61,311 nucleotides of DNA from the IMG/VR virus record IMGVR_UViG_3300043399_000562, positions 1-61,311 of that record, one strand, 5' to 3'. Both the position numbers and the translations under genes were made by a program. A model generated the notes under the pieces. It had not been told where the DNA came from. It worked only from the letters and a program-made list of their open reading frames with translations, and did no database searches. This stretch comes from a virus. Of the stretch, positions 8,554-18,186 are shown piece by piece. How positions within the stretch are numbered: the stretch's first letter is position 1; every line of letters starts with the position of its first letter.

Positions 8554-8807
8554 CAAGGGCACAGCGGGTCTACAGGACGCTGCGCAGCGATGCCAGCTTC
8601 CTACTCGCGGAAGGCCACGCACACGCAAGACGATACCCGCTCGTCGTGTTGTGGCAGGAAGCGCAGATCGCGCGGGAGCGGGTGAATCAGCGGCTGGCCA
8701 CAGAGACACTGCTGCTGGATGCTGTTGTCACGAAGGCCCTCTCAAGCGATCGATCTGGGTTCGAGAACCTCCAATCGATACTGAAGGGCCTGCGCAATGG
8801 CTGCTGA
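8526..8807 (+). CDS. Tail assembly chaperone extension in the -1 frame (gpGT-like)
   Basis: In the -1 frame relative to the gene at 8116 there is an open, protein-like stretch (DEEDGLSHLTRAQRVYRTLR..., about 90 aa) running to TGA at 8807, overlapping the tape measure start by 11 nt. No usable start codon lies at its beginning, so it is most easily expressed by a -1 ribosomal frameshift in the last part of gene G, as in lambda. I do not see a textbook X-XXY-YYZ heptamer; the slip could occur in the AAG AAG or CTT CTT runs at about 8500-8540. The exact junction is not defined. Confidence 0.75.
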   Translation, partial: DEEDGLSHLTRAQRVYRTLRSDASFLLAEGHAHARRYPLVVLWQEAQIARERVNQRLATETLLLDAVVTKALSSDRSGFENLQSILKGLRNGC

Positions 8808-11800
8808 CACCAAAGACGTCGAACTCAGAATCAGGGCGCGGGACTACTCCCAGAAGACCCTTGATGAAGTCGTCACTGCGCTGAACGCGCTCGCGAAGGC
8901 GCAGGACGATCAACTCGAAGCGGCGAAGCGTGGCGAGAGCAGCGCGAAGGCACTGGAGGACGCCTACCGTCGCATCGAGGATGCTGCGAAATCCCTCGCG
9001 CGCCAAGGTGCGCTGATCAAGACCTACGAGCAGCAGTCGAAGGCGCTCGAAGAGGTTGGCCGCCAACTGGAGAAGGCCCGGGAAGCGCAGAAGGCGTTCG
9101 TCACCCAACTCGGCGACACGCAGCCATCCAAGGAACAGGCGCGTCAACTCAACGAACTGTCGCGGTCTATCGCGCAGTATGAGCGTGCTCAACAGCGCGC
9201 ACAGGATCGCGTCAATACGACGACCGATCGGCTTGCCGAGTACGGCATCGCTGTCTCCGAGGTCGGTGCAGCGCAACAGCGCATTGTCTCCGCTATCGGT
9301 CAAGCCAACGCGGCGCTTGAGCGGCAAGACGCTGCGATCACGTCGCTCGACAACGATGTGCGTGCCCATCGCGCGTCGGTGGCAGAAGCGGCTCGCCAAG
9401 AAGCCGAGTTCGCGGCATCCATCAAGTCGGTTGCCGATGCACAGGCAGCCGCGGCGAAGAAGGCGCGTGAGTTTGATGAAGAGCGTGCCGCAATCGCCTC
9501 GCGCAACAAGCAGATCGAATACGAGCGGGTCTGGCTCGGTCTGTTGGAGCAGGAAGACCGGAAGAATCAGGAACTGGCGAAGTCGCAGGCCGACCTGATC
9601 GCGTTTCAGAAGGCCATGGCCGCGCAGAAAGAGCGCGAGACAGCCGAGCGGCTGCAGGCCATCGAGACGGCCGACAAGGAACGCCAGGCGATGCGTGCGC
9701 TGGCGGATCAGCTTGCGCAGACCGCTCGTGGCTACCGGGCGGTCGCTATGGCCAGCGGAAGCCCGGCCAGACAATCGAATCTTGCGCAGAGCCTGAAGGA
9801 CATCGCCGACCCGGCCGCTGCCGCCTTGAAGAGCATCCAGGGCGTCGAGCAGGCCGTCGAGCAGTTCGGTCAACGTGTCTCCGCGATTCGCGGGCCGGTG
9901 AAGGAGGCACAGACGCTGCTGCGCGGCCTGTCGGACGCTCAGAAGGCCGCGATTCAGATCGCTGGTCAGGTGGATGCGTACCAACGCCAGATTGCCGCCC
10001 TGCGGTCTGCTCGGGCCGAGTACGTGGCCGCTCGACAGACGGTCGCGCAACTGACCGAGCAACTTCGCGCAGGCACCGGCAGCAACGACGTCGTGCAGCG
10101 TCTTGCTGGGGCTCAGGGCCAGTTGCGCTCGGCCGCCGAAGCGATGGCGCGCACGACGGACAAGGCTCGTGAACTGCGCGAGGCGCTGCGCACTGCGGGC
10201 ATCCAGACCAACGACATCGCAGGCACCCAGAAGCGGCTGGTCGCAGCCGTGCAGGCAAGTGGTGATGCGCTGAACCGTGCGACCGGAGCAGTCAAGCAGT
10301 TCGGTGCCGCACACGAAGAGGCCGGGAGCAAGATCGACCGGATCAACAAGGGCGAGCGGACAACGCTGTCCTACATGCAGCGACTGCGCGGTGAGGTGCT
10401 GGCCCTCGCGACGTCTTACATCGGTCTGAATGCGACGTTGGATCTGGTGCGCAGCACGCTCTCGACCGTGCGCGATGACGCGAAGATTCAGAACCGTCTG
10501 ACAGAAGCGTTCAACGGCGACCAGGCTCGTGCCGCGCAGGAACTGCAGTACCTGCGGGAGCAGGCCGACCGAGTTGGCTTCAGCTTCAAAGACGCTGCGC
10601 TTGAGTATTCGAAGTTCTTGATGGCCGCACGCGAGGCCAACTTCACGGTCGAGGAATCACGCTACATCTTTGAGCAGTTCTCGCAAGCTGCAGTTCGAAC
10701 CGGACAGACTCAGGACGAATTCCGCGGGATCATGCTTGCGCTGACACAGATGATCAGCAAGGGCAAGATTGGTGCCGAAGAGCTTACGCAGCAGTTGGCC
10801 GAGCGCCTACCCGGTGCGGCGGCAAAGCTGGCGAAGTCGCTCAACATCGAAGTTGCCGAGTTGGCAAAGCGAATGGAGCAGGGGGCCGTAAGTTCACGCG
10901 CTCTGATCAACCTCGCCTCTGAGATGGCGAAGGGCAACGCCACCGCAGTCGAGTCGGCGGCAACTGGCCTGGTGCAGGCAAGCAATCGCTTCGAGACTGC
11001 CAAGTACGACTTCATGAAGGCTTTGGCGGATGCCGGCTTCACCGAGGCATTCACGAACTTCCTGAATCGCCTGTCGGCTCTTCTGAACAGTCCGGCCGGA
11101 AAGCAACTTGCGCAAGATCTCGGCACCGCTCTGAGTTTGATCATTGATCTGCTCACGCTCATGGCCGACAACTTCCAGACCGTGAAGACGGTCTTCGGCG
11201 CGATCATCTCGCTGAAGTTGGCTTCCTACTTCATGACGTTGGCAGGCGCTGCGGCTGCAGTCGTGACTTCTGTCCGTGCGATGGTCGCTCCGACTACTGC
11301 AGCAGCGGCAGCGATCGGTACCGCGGGGGCGGCCAGTTCTACGGCTGCCGGTGGCGTCGGTCTTCTCACGCTTGCGGTGAAAACGCTCAGTCGTGCCGTT
11401 CCCTTGCTCGCAGCGGCCTGGGCGATCTGGGAAGTCGGCTCCTATGTGCTCGACCAGTTCTCGAATAGTGCCAAGCGGGCGCGTGAAGAGAAGGCGAAGT
11501 TGGCCGGTGGAAAGTCGGGCGGACAAGGGGACTGGGAGATGCCGCCCGCACAGGGCACGCCCAACCCTGGCACCGGGATTAATGCCGACCAGCAAGCCGT
11601 CGAGGAACTGAACAAGTATCTGGAGAAGAACCAGAAGAAGCTGGAAGAGGCCGGGCGTGCCGCTCGGCTGAAGGGCGCCAAGGCTGAACTTGAAGAGCGG
11701 CAACGCATCGCCACGGAAGAGCTACGTGCCAAGCGTGACGCGATCAACGAGAACGTCAAGGACGAAAAGATGCGTTCCGAGGCGATCAAGAAGATCGACG

Positions 11801-13386
11801 CTCAGATCACGCAGGTTCGCCTCATCGAGCAACAAAAGTTCAACAACCAGCAGGCCGGTGCTGCCGAGTCGCGCGCACAGAAGACCAAGCGACTGATCGA
11901 GGAAGTGGCACGCGACCTGTCCGCGGTCGAGGACAGGCTCGCTGATCGCGAGGCTCGGATCGATCCCATGGCTTCGTTCGCGACTCGGATGCAGGCGAGG
12001 CTCGATGCCGTCTCGCACGAGTACGACAAGCTGCGCAAGAAGATCGATGAACTGGCTGATCTCAATCCGGGCCAAGGGGCAGAGGCGACTGCGAGGTTGG
12101 ACGCATTCGTCAGGCAGCGGCAGGAAGTCGAGCGCATCAAGGTCCAGACCGAAGAACTGCAGCGTCTGGAGAAGAACCTTGCCGACGTGCAGGGTCTGCG
12201 TGCTCAGAAGCTGGAAGAGATTCAGGCTCTCTACGAGAACGGCCAGATCACGCAGGAGCAGTTCCGACAGCGGGTCATCGACACCAACGAGGTCTTCGGC
12301 ATCGGCGTCGAGAAGGCTGCCAGCGATCTCAAGGCGTTTGCCGAGTCGATCAAGTCGATTCTCGATCCTGCGGCTTACGAGGCTCTCATCTCACGCATCA
12401 ACACGGTGCTGACGCAAAACCGGCCTGACCGAACGAACGCTCAGGCGAACATGAAGTCTGCGGAGGATGCGCTGAACATCTCGATCGAGCGGAGGAAGAT
12501 CCTGCTCGACGAGGTGCAGAAGAAACTCGAACTCAACCTGATCACTAGCGAAGAGGCGGCGGCACAGATCAATCAGATCAATGGCCAGTACAAACAGCAG
12601 ATCATTGATCAGACGACTGCGCTGTTGGCATACATCGAGACGCTGCGCACTCTGACGAACGATCCGGCTGTGCTGCTGCAACTCGATCAGTTGGCCGCCA
12701 AGGTGCGCGGTATCAAGATGGAGACGGAGAACACGAAGCAGGCGTTCTCCGGTCTTGCACAGACGATCATCGGCTCGGCTGCACAAGCCTTGTCGAACTC
12801 GTTGGATGGCATCGTCAACACGCTCGGGGAGATCATCACCGGCCAGAAGTCGGTGAGCGACGGCTTCAAGTCCATGGCGCGCGAAGCGGCCCTCGGGTTC
12901 GCGAAGATGCTGAGGGACGCTGCGCTCTACATCATCAAGCTGCAGATCATCAAGGCACTGGAGGGCAGCGGCAATCCGTACCTAGCTGCGATCGGGACTG
13001 CCATGCGTGGCGGCTTGCCGGGTGGCGTATCGGCCGGTACGAAGCACAGTGGGGGCATGGCCGGATCGCCTTCTGGTGGCGCCCGCTCGTTCGTGCTGCC
13101 GCCTGTCATCCCGAAGATGCACACGGGCGGGATCGGGGCGTTGCCGGGCCTCTCGAACAGCGAAGTCGTGCGCGTGCTGCAGAAGAACGAAGAGGTGGTC
13201 ACGCGGAACGACCCGAGGCACATGTTGAATGGCGGTGTGGCGGCGAGCGGCCGGGCAGTGAGGAACATCCTGGTGGACGATCGGGCGAAAGTGCCCGAGG
13301 CCATGGCAAGCGCAGAAGGTGACGACGTTATGCTCACGTTCCTGCGCAGAAACAAGGCCAGCGTAAAGCAACTGCTGGACAACTGA
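8797..13386 (+). CDS. Tape measure protein
   Basis: 1529 aa, the largest gene. Long heptad-like coiled coil occupies roughly residues 1-500 and 930-1270. A tape-measure core domain lies at about 525-710 (LRGEVLALATSYIGLNATLD through EELTQQLAERLPGAA). A hydrophobic region at about 800-890 could insert in the membrane during DNA entry. The C-terminal part is Gly-rich with a final charged segment. At the usual ratio of about 0.15 nm per residue the tail would be roughly 230 nm, longer than that of lambda. Confidence 0.93.
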   Translation: MAADTKDVELRIRARDYSQKTLDEVVTALNALAKAQDDQLEAAKRGESSAKALEDAYRRIEDAAKSLARQGALIKTYEQQSKALEEVGRQLEKAREAQKAFVTQLGDTQPSKEQARQLNELSRSIAQYERAQQRAQDRVNTTTDRLAEYGIAVSEVGAAQQRIVSAIGQANAALERQDAAITSLDNDVRAHRASVAEAARQEAEFAASIKSVADAQAAAAKKAREFDEERAAIASRNKQIEYERVWLGLLEQEDRKNQELAKSQADLIAFQKAMAAQKERETAERLQAIETADKERQAMRALADQLAQTARGYRAVAMASGSPARQSNLAQSLKDIADPAAAALKSIQGVEQAVEQFGQRVSAIRGPVKEAQTLLRGLSDAQKAAIQIAGQVDAYQRQIAALRSARAEYVAARQTVAQLTEQLRAGTGSNDVVQRLAGAQGQLRSAAEAMARTTDKARELREALRTAGIQTNDIAGTQKRLVAAVQASGDALNRATGAVKQFGAAHEEAGSKIDRINKGERTTLSYMQRLRGEVLALATSYIGLNATLDLVRSTLSTVRDDAKIQNRLTEAFNGDQARAAQELQYLREQADRVGFSFKDAALEYSKFLMAAREANFTVEESRYIFEQFSQAAVRTGQTQDEFRGIMLALTQMISKGKIGAEELTQQLAERLPGAAAKLAKSLNIEVAELAKRMEQGAVSSRALINLASEMAKGNATAVESAATGLVQASNRFETAKYDFMKALADAGFTEAFTNFLNRLSALLNSPAGKQLAQDLGTALSLIIDLLTLMADNFQTVKTVFGAIISLKLASYFMTLAGAAAAVVTSVRAMVAPTTAAAAAIGTAGAASSTAAGGVGLLTLAVKTLSRAVPLLAAAWAIWEVGSYVLDQFSNSAKRAREEKAKLAGGKSGGQGDWEMPPAQGTPNPGTGINADQQAVEELNKYLEKNQKKLEEAGRAARLKGAKAELEERQRIATEELRAKRDAINENVKDEKMRSEAIKKIDAQITQVRLIEQQKFNNQQAGAAESRAQKTKRLIEEVARDLSAVEDRLADREARIDPMASFATRMQARLDAVSHEYDKLRKKIDELADLNPGQGAEATARLDAFVRQRQEVERIKVQTEELQRLEKNLADVQGLRAQKLEEIQALYENGQITQEQFRQRVIDTNEVFGIGVEKAASDLKAFAESIKSILDPAAYEALISRINTVLTQNRPDRTNAQANMKSAEDALNISIERRKILLDEVQKKLELNLITSEEAAAQINQINGQYKQQIIDQTTALLAYIETLRTLTNDPAVLLQLDQLAAKVRGIKMETENTKQAFSGLAQTIIGSAAQALSNSLDGIVNTLGEIITGQKSVSDGFKSMAREAALGFAKMLRDAALYIIKLQIIKALEGSGNPYLAAIGTAMRGGLPGGVSAGTKHSGGMAGSPSGGARSFVLPPVIPKMHTGGIGALPGLSNSEVVRVLQKNEEVVTRNDPRHMLNGGVAASGRAVRNILVDDRAKVPEAMASAEGDDVMLTFLRRNKASVKQLLDN

Positions 13387-13387
13387 C

Positions 13388-15421
13388 ATGGCAGCCTCGA
13401 TCGTCAACCAGATCACCATCCCAGACAGTGCGGTGGCCGCTCAGTTCACGAGCGGTGAATTCGCGCTGCCGGTCCATTCACCGCATAGCAGCACGCCAGC
13501 GGGCACGTACTACCTCGCCAAGAACCTGCTGCTGAAGGGCGGGACCTACACGCTGAAGATGTGCGCTGTCGGGTCGGCTTCTGCATGGATTGGCGACGAG
13601 TTGATCAGCAGTCGGCGAATCGTTTCGTCGCAAGCCAGCGGACAGGTCATCGAGGCCGACTTCTTCGTCCGTGAGGGGGCCCATCGCTTCGACGTGGTGC
13701 TCTCTACGCTGGGCGGATCGTGCTACGTCGTGTTCTCGATCTGGAAGGCTGGTCGAGCCGTCTACACGTCGGCAGGCGCCGGCTGGTTGTGGGACACGCA
13801 GTACGTGGCTGACAGCCTCGTGCCAAGTGCGGGGGATCGTCGCCTCGCACTGCCGGTGTGGTCGTTCACTCCGAACTGGAAGTCCGGCGTGACAGAGCGG
13901 CTGTCGTGGAAGTCAGAGATCCTCGACGGCGAAGGAAGCACAGAGCAGCGGCGGTCGCTTCGCAGGAACCCGCGGAGATCCTGGGAGGCTCAGTTCCTGC
14001 GCACGGGCAGTCAGCGGATGCGGATGAATGACTTCATCACCGGCATCGGCAACCGCTCATTCATTGCGCCTTTCTGGCCTGAGCAGTTGAAGCTGCAGAA
14101 CCCACTATCGAGCGGCACCATCAGCGCAGCATTCTCGGCCGGCACGCTCGACTTTCGAGAGTTCGTGCCCGGTCAACTCGTGCTGCTGTACGGCTTCGAC
14201 CCCGTCGAGTACGAACTGCTGATCGTTGATTCGGTGAACGCAACAACGATCACCTTCACGTCTCAGGTGATCAAGTCGTGGGGGCCTGGCACGAGGATCT
14301 GTCCGGCCTACGAGGTTCGCTTCGACACGATCCCGGGGCTGGTCAGCGTTACCGATCGGCTGGCCACCAGCAGCATCCGTTTCGAGCAAGTCAACACGAT
14401 CGCGCACATCGAGCCGTCTTGGGGCTACTGCGCACCTCTGTGGCAGTTCATCCTAGATCGGAAGGAGTCGCTGCAGATCGGCTTCGAGCGTTCGGCGTTC
14501 ATGCTCGACAACGATACGTCGCCGGCCGATGTTGTCGACTTCGCCGAACGGACACGGAACTCGGTTCGCGGCAGTGGCGTTCTATTCGGCAAGCAGGCCG
14601 CTTCGATCTACAGGTCGTTCCTTGCGCAAGCCCGTGGCCGCACGGCTCGGTTCTGGTTTCCGAGTGGGACGCACGACGTCGAGCCGACCGGCTCTATTGG
14701 CGGCCTGACGCTCGATGTGGTCAACACCGGCAATGAAGAGTTCATCGGCGCACCGCAAGAATCCCGGCAGATGCTGGGCTTCTACTTCAACAACGGCACG
14801 CCGACCTTCTATCGCAAGGTCATCAGCGTCGAGCGGATCAGCAATTCGGTTCAGCGGTTTACGTTCGAGGTTCCCGTGCCTCCGATCGATCGGTCGAAGG
14901 TTCTGCGCGTTGGCTACGTGATGCCAGTGCGGTTCGACCAGGACACGTTCGAACTGCACCATGTGAGCGACTCGGCGACAGCCGTGAAATACGCTGCAGT
15001 GGTGAAGTCGGCAGAGATCGATGGCATGCCGCCGATCGAGTGCTTCGTCACATCGTGGACGTACCCGCTTGAACAAATCGACGAGATGCTGCTGACCACG
15101 TCGATTCAGTCTGTTCAGTTCTTCGAGTTGCAGCCTTACTTGGATACGCTAGACCTGTCGAACATCGTCGTCAACGCGGAACTTGTTTCTGTCCTGCAGA
15201 GCTACACGCTTGAGAACGAAGACCGGCTAGACCTGTCTAGCAGCGTCCTAAGTGGCGAGATCATCTCCACGCTTCAGAGCTACACCCTTGAGAACGAAGA
15301 TAGGATTGATCTATCGAACAGCCTCTTGTCCGGCACTCTGGAAAATGCGCTGATCTCGACGACAATGGACACGGACAGCGTTGATCTCAGTAACTCAATC
15401 ATCTCTGCGGAACTCGTATGA
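13388..15421 (+). CDS. Minor tail protein with C-terminal repeats
   Basis: 677 aa, starting one base after the tape measure stop. An N-terminal beta-sandwich part (residues 1-150) is followed by a region like phage minor tail proteins that sit at the distal tail (SFTPNWKSGVTERLSWKSEI and following). The last 100 residues contain four degenerate copies of a repeat with the core LDLSxxxxxAEL or LDLSxxLLSGxL, twice preceded by LQSYTLENEDR. It overlaps the next gene by 4 nt. Its exact tail-tip role is not visible. Confidence 0.75.
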   Translation: MAASIVNQITIPDSAVAAQFTSGEFALPVHSPHSSTPAGTYYLAKNLLLKGGTYTLKMCAVGSASAWIGDELISSRRIVSSQASGQVIEADFFVREGAHRFDVVLSTLGGSCYVVFSIWKAGRAVYTSAGAGWLWDTQYVADSLVPSAGDRRLALPVWSFTPNWKSGVTERLSWKSEILDGEGSTEQRRSLRRNPRRSWEAQFLRTGSQRMRMNDFITGIGNRSFIAPFWPEQLKLQNPLSSGTISAAFSAGTLDFREFVPGQLVLLYGFDPVEYELLIVDSVNATTITFTSQVIKSWGPGTRICPAYEVRFDTIPGLVSVTDRLATSSIRFEQVNTIAHIEPSWGYCAPLWQFILDRKESLQIGFERSAFMLDNDTSPADVVDFAERTRNSVRGSGVLFGKQAASIYRSFLAQARGRTARFWFPSGTHDVEPTGSIGGLTLDVVNTGNEEFIGAPQESRQMLGFYFNNGTPTFYRKVISVERISNSVQRFTFEVPVPPIDRSKVLRVGYVMPVRFDQDTFELHHVSDSATAVKYAAVVKSAEIDGMPPIECFVTSWTYPLEQIDEMLLTTSIQSVQFFELQPYLDTLDLSNIVVNAELVSVLQSYTLENEDRLDLSSSVLSGEIISTLQSYTLENEDRIDLSNSLLSGTLENALISTTMDTDSVDLSNSIISAELV

Positions 15422-16323
15422 CTACCAACATGCAACTCAATACCCAACTGGCCGGTCGCTACAAGATCGAAGCATTTGACGTAGTCACTGGACAGCATCG
15501 GGTGGTGGCGGACTGGTTCGACAATGTCATCACGGACATCGGCCTAGAGTCCATGGCTACCGGAGGGCCGATCCAAGCGTGCAGAGTCGGATCAGGTTCC
15601 GCAGCACCTCTCGCTACGGATACTCAGTTGCAGTCGCAGATCGCATCGACGTCCAGCGTTAACAGTTTTGCCGATGGATCAACGAGCAGTAGTCCGTATT
15701 ACCGCTGGTTTCGTCGAACCTACCGCTTTGCAATTGGCGCGGCTGCGGGAAACATCACCGAGGTAGGAGTAGGTTGGGGCTCATCTGGTGCCACGTTGTT
15801 CTCGCGAGCCTTGATCAAGGACGGCAACGGAACGCCAACAAGCATCACCGTGTTGTCCACAGAAGTGCTGGACGTCACCTATGAGTTGAGAGTCTACGTC
15901 AGCGAAGCGGACACGGTTCAGACGATCAACATCTCCGGTACGAACTACACGTTCACTTTGCGTGAGATGTATATCGCGCAGGCGTATTCCATCGCAAGTT
16001 TTCCAAATGCGGGAATGGCCTATCTTCAGAATTACATTCTCACAAGAGCCTACAACGGTCCGCTTGGCACCTTGATCGGCGGACCATCAGGGGCATTCTC
16101 AGAGGCCGATAGGATTACGGTAGATAACTATTCCGCAAATAGCAAACGTCGAGAAATAACTTTGGAATGGGGGCTGAACAGCGGCAACCTAGCGAACTTC
16201 ATTCAGTCTTTTAGCATAGCGCTAACCTACAGCGGTGTTCAGATAGGGGTATCGCCGGTCATCCAGAAAACGGCTTCAAAGATCTTCCGCTTGAAGATTG
16301 CCTACTCCTGGGCGCGTCGCTGA
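15418..16323 (+). CDS. Probable tail-tip or fibre protein (301 aa)
   Basis: ATG 15418 overlaps the previous TGA (ATGA). The protein is Ser/Thr/Gly-rich and beta-structured. It begins QLNTQLAGRYKIEAFDV followed by VVADWFDNVITDIGLESMA, a start seen in phage proteins of this position that carry a tail-fibre-like body. Base composition is slightly more AT-rich than in the preceding genes, which is common for exchanged fibre genes. Confidence 0.65.
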   Translation: MTTNMQLNTQLAGRYKIEAFDVVTGQHRVVADWFDNVITDIGLESMATGGPIQACRVGSGSAAPLATDTQLQSQIASTSSVNSFADGSTSSSPYYRWFRRTYRFAIGAAAGNITEVGVGWGSSGATLFSRALIKDGNGTPTSITVLSTEVLDVTYELRVYVSEADTVQTINISGTNYTFTLREMYIAQAYSIASFPNAGMAYLQNYILTRAYNGPLGTLIGGPSGAFSEADRITVDNYSANSKRREITLEWGLNSGNLANFIQSFSIALTYSGVQIGVSPVIQKTASKIFRLKIAYSWARR

Positions 16324-16324
16324 C

Positions 16325-16906
16325 ATGTTCCCGAGCAACGCAATCTCGGCGTTCCCTGTCTCGGCGCTCCTGTTGTCGCCGGACATCCAGCGCACATCCG
16401 ACATCGAAGACTTCGAGATGGGCGGCGTCGATATTCTCGACGCGTCTCAGGGGATGAATCTCTACCGCTGGAGATGCTGGACTGACAACACGGGCGCCAT
16501 CTATCTGCAGCGGGACGGCGGACCTGTCATCAACTACATGACTGTTGCAGGTGCCAACGAGCTTGCCTTCGCGTTCGACCAGAACATGCGGCCGGCACTT
16601 GCTTTTCGCATGGGGTCGAACCGAATCGATCTGCGCTGGTACGACTCGTCGGTCGGTCAGTACGTCATGAGCACAGGTCTGACCACTGGCCGCAATCCGC
16701 GTCTGAGCCTTGATGACAAGCGTGCTTCGCAGACGCAGAACTCGGACATCATCCTCGCCTATTTGCGCGGCACGTCGCTGCACTACCGGATTCAGCGTGA
16801 TCGATACCTCGTCGAATACACTGCCGCGTCAAACCTGCTGCCAACCACGAAGCTGAGGAATATCGGCATGGCGACGAACTACCGATTTCTATTCGATCTC
16901 GCATGA
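16325..16906 (+). CDS. Tail protein of unknown function (193 aa)
   Basis: ATG 16325 follows the previous TGA directly; an upstream in-frame ATG at 16298 would overlap the previous gene by 26 nt. The middle (AFDQNMRPALAFRMGSNRIDLRWYDSSVGQY) is a beta-rich segment that recurs in phage genes lying between fibre and DUF2163 genes. No catalytic motif is visible. Confidence 0.7.
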   Translation: MFPSNAISAFPVSALLLSPDIQRTSDIEDFEMGGVDILDASQGMNLYRWRCWTDNTGAIYLQRDGGPVINYMTVAGANELAFAFDQNMRPALAFRMGSNRIDLRWYDSSVGQYVMSTGLTTGRNPRLSLDDKRASQTQNSDIILAYLRGTSLHYRIQRDRYLVEYTAASNLLPTTKLRNIGMATNYRFLFDLA

Positions 16907-17721
16907 GCTACGACGCCTACGAATCATCGCTGGACTCGGCTCGTCCGATCCGCTTCTACCGCTTCACCCTCGGGTCAGCGGTGTGGCGGTACACGAACGC
17001 CGATGAGAACCTGACCATCGGAGGTGTGACGTGGAAGGCTTGTGCGATCAGCGATGACGGCATTCGTCAGAGTGGCGAAGCAACTTCGGACTCGATGACG
17101 ATCTCGGCGCCGAACAACATCGGCCCTGCGGCCGTATTCGCAGTCTCGGCGCCGGCTTCTGAGATCTCCGCAGAGATCCTCATGCTGCATGAAGGCATGA
17201 CGGTGCCGAACGTGGCCTATGTCGGCGACGTCGTCCAGGTGAACTTCAGCACGCCGAACGGATGCCGGATCACTTGCCAGACGATCAGTGCATCGATGCG
17301 GCGCCAGGGCCTGCGCCTCGGCTGGCAGCGAACCTGCCCGTACATGCACTACGACCCGCTGACGTGCAAGGTGCCGAAGGCGAGCCATGCGGTTCAATGC
17401 ACGGTCCAGTCGGTGTCTGGATTTCAGGTGACCGTGGACATCAGCGGCTATGGCAATCAGGTCTTCGCTGGCGGGTTCGCTGAATGGGTGCATCCGGTTC
17501 GCGGCCTTCACGCAATCACGATCGAAGCGCAGACCGGCAACCTGCTGGTGATGTTCGATGACACGTCGGACATGTATCCGGGTCTGCAGATCACGATCTA
17601 CAAGGGATGCGCTCGAACCGAGGACGCCTGCAAGACGTTCAACAACATCCTTCGCTATGGCGGCTTCTCCAAGATGCCAGGCAAGAGCCCGTATGACGGG
17701 CTGAACACTCCGTTCTTCTGA
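16903..17721 (+). CDS. Tail-tip protein, DUF2163 / phage BR0599 family
   Basis: 272 aa, ATG 16903 overlapping the previous TGA. The C-terminal half holds the family's cysteine-bearing core: CRITCQTISASMRRQG, then RTCPYMHYDPLTCKV, then YKGCARTEDACKTFNN, ending with GGFSKMPGKSPYDG. In gene-transfer-agent and phage relatives this protein forms part of the distal tail hub and is followed, as here, by small assembly proteins and the hub proper. Confidence 0.85.
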   Translation: MSYDAYESSLDSARPIRFYRFTLGSAVWRYTNADENLTIGGVTWKACAISDDGIRQSGEATSDSMTISAPNNIGPAAVFAVSAPASEISAEILMLHEGMTVPNVAYVGDVVQVNFSTPNGCRITCQTISASMRRQGLRLGWQRTCPYMHYDPLTCKVPKASHAVQCTVQSVSGFQVTVDISGYGNQVFAGGFAEWVHPVRGLHAITIEAQTGNLLVMFDDTSDMYPGLQITIYKGCARTEDACKTFNNILRYGGFSKMPGKSPYDGLNTPFF

Positions 17722-17734
17722 GAAAGGCACAGCC

Positions 17735-17965
17735 ATGTGGGAAGCTGTCGCAATGCTGGTCATCAGCGCAATCATCAGCTACGCACTGATGCCGAAGATG
17801 CCAGTGACACCACCGGAGTCGTTCACTGACATCGAGTTTCCGCAGACGGATGAAGGCACCGCGCAAGCGGTGATCTTCGGTGACGTCTGGTCGGGCGACT
17901 GGGTTGTGCTGAACGTCGGCAACTACAGGACCACTGCGATCGAGAAAGACGGTGGTGGCAAATGA
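17735..17965 (+). CDS. Small tail assembly protein with N-terminal membrane-like segment (76 aa)
   Basis: Starts MWEAVAMLVISAIISYALMP, a hydrophobic helix, followed by a soluble part. Genes of this size and design lie between DUF2163 and the hub in related phages and are annotated as tail assembly proteins. It ends overlapping the next start by 4 nt. Confidence 0.75.
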   Translation: MWEAVAMLVISAIISYALMPKMPVTPPESFTDIEFPQTDEGTAQAVIFGDVWSGDWVVLNVGNYRTTAIEKDGGGK

Positions 17966-18186
17966 CCCTCTCTGACGAGTTTCGAGTCACGGTCGGGCAT
18001 CTTCAGCAAGCCCGGGATCTTGGCATGCCCATGTGCGTGCGCTCGCTGAAGCAGTGGTTCGCGCTGCACGGGATCAGCTTCGACGGCTTCCTGCGAGAAG
18101 GGATCGATGTCGGCACTCTGCGGTCGCTGAATGACGCGTTGGCTGACCGAGTGATCGAGTTGATCGAGAAGGGTGAGATCCAATGA
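17962..18186 (+). CDS. Small tail-module protein (74 aa), function unknown
   Basis: ATG 17962 and TGA 18186 both overlap neighbours by 4 nt, so translation is coupled. The protein is helical (SLKQWFALHGISFDGFLREGIDVG). It resembles short proteins conserved between the DUF2163 and hub genes; role unknown. Confidence 0.75.
   Translation: MTLSDEFRVTVGHLQQARDLGMPMCVRSLKQWFALHGISFDGFLREGIDVGTLRSLNDALADRVIELIEKGEIQ

Noticed and set aside
8728-10314. 528-aa frame antisense to the tape measure gene
   Set aside because: Leu/Arg-rich complement of a coiled-coil gene; typical antisense shadow in GC-rich DNA.
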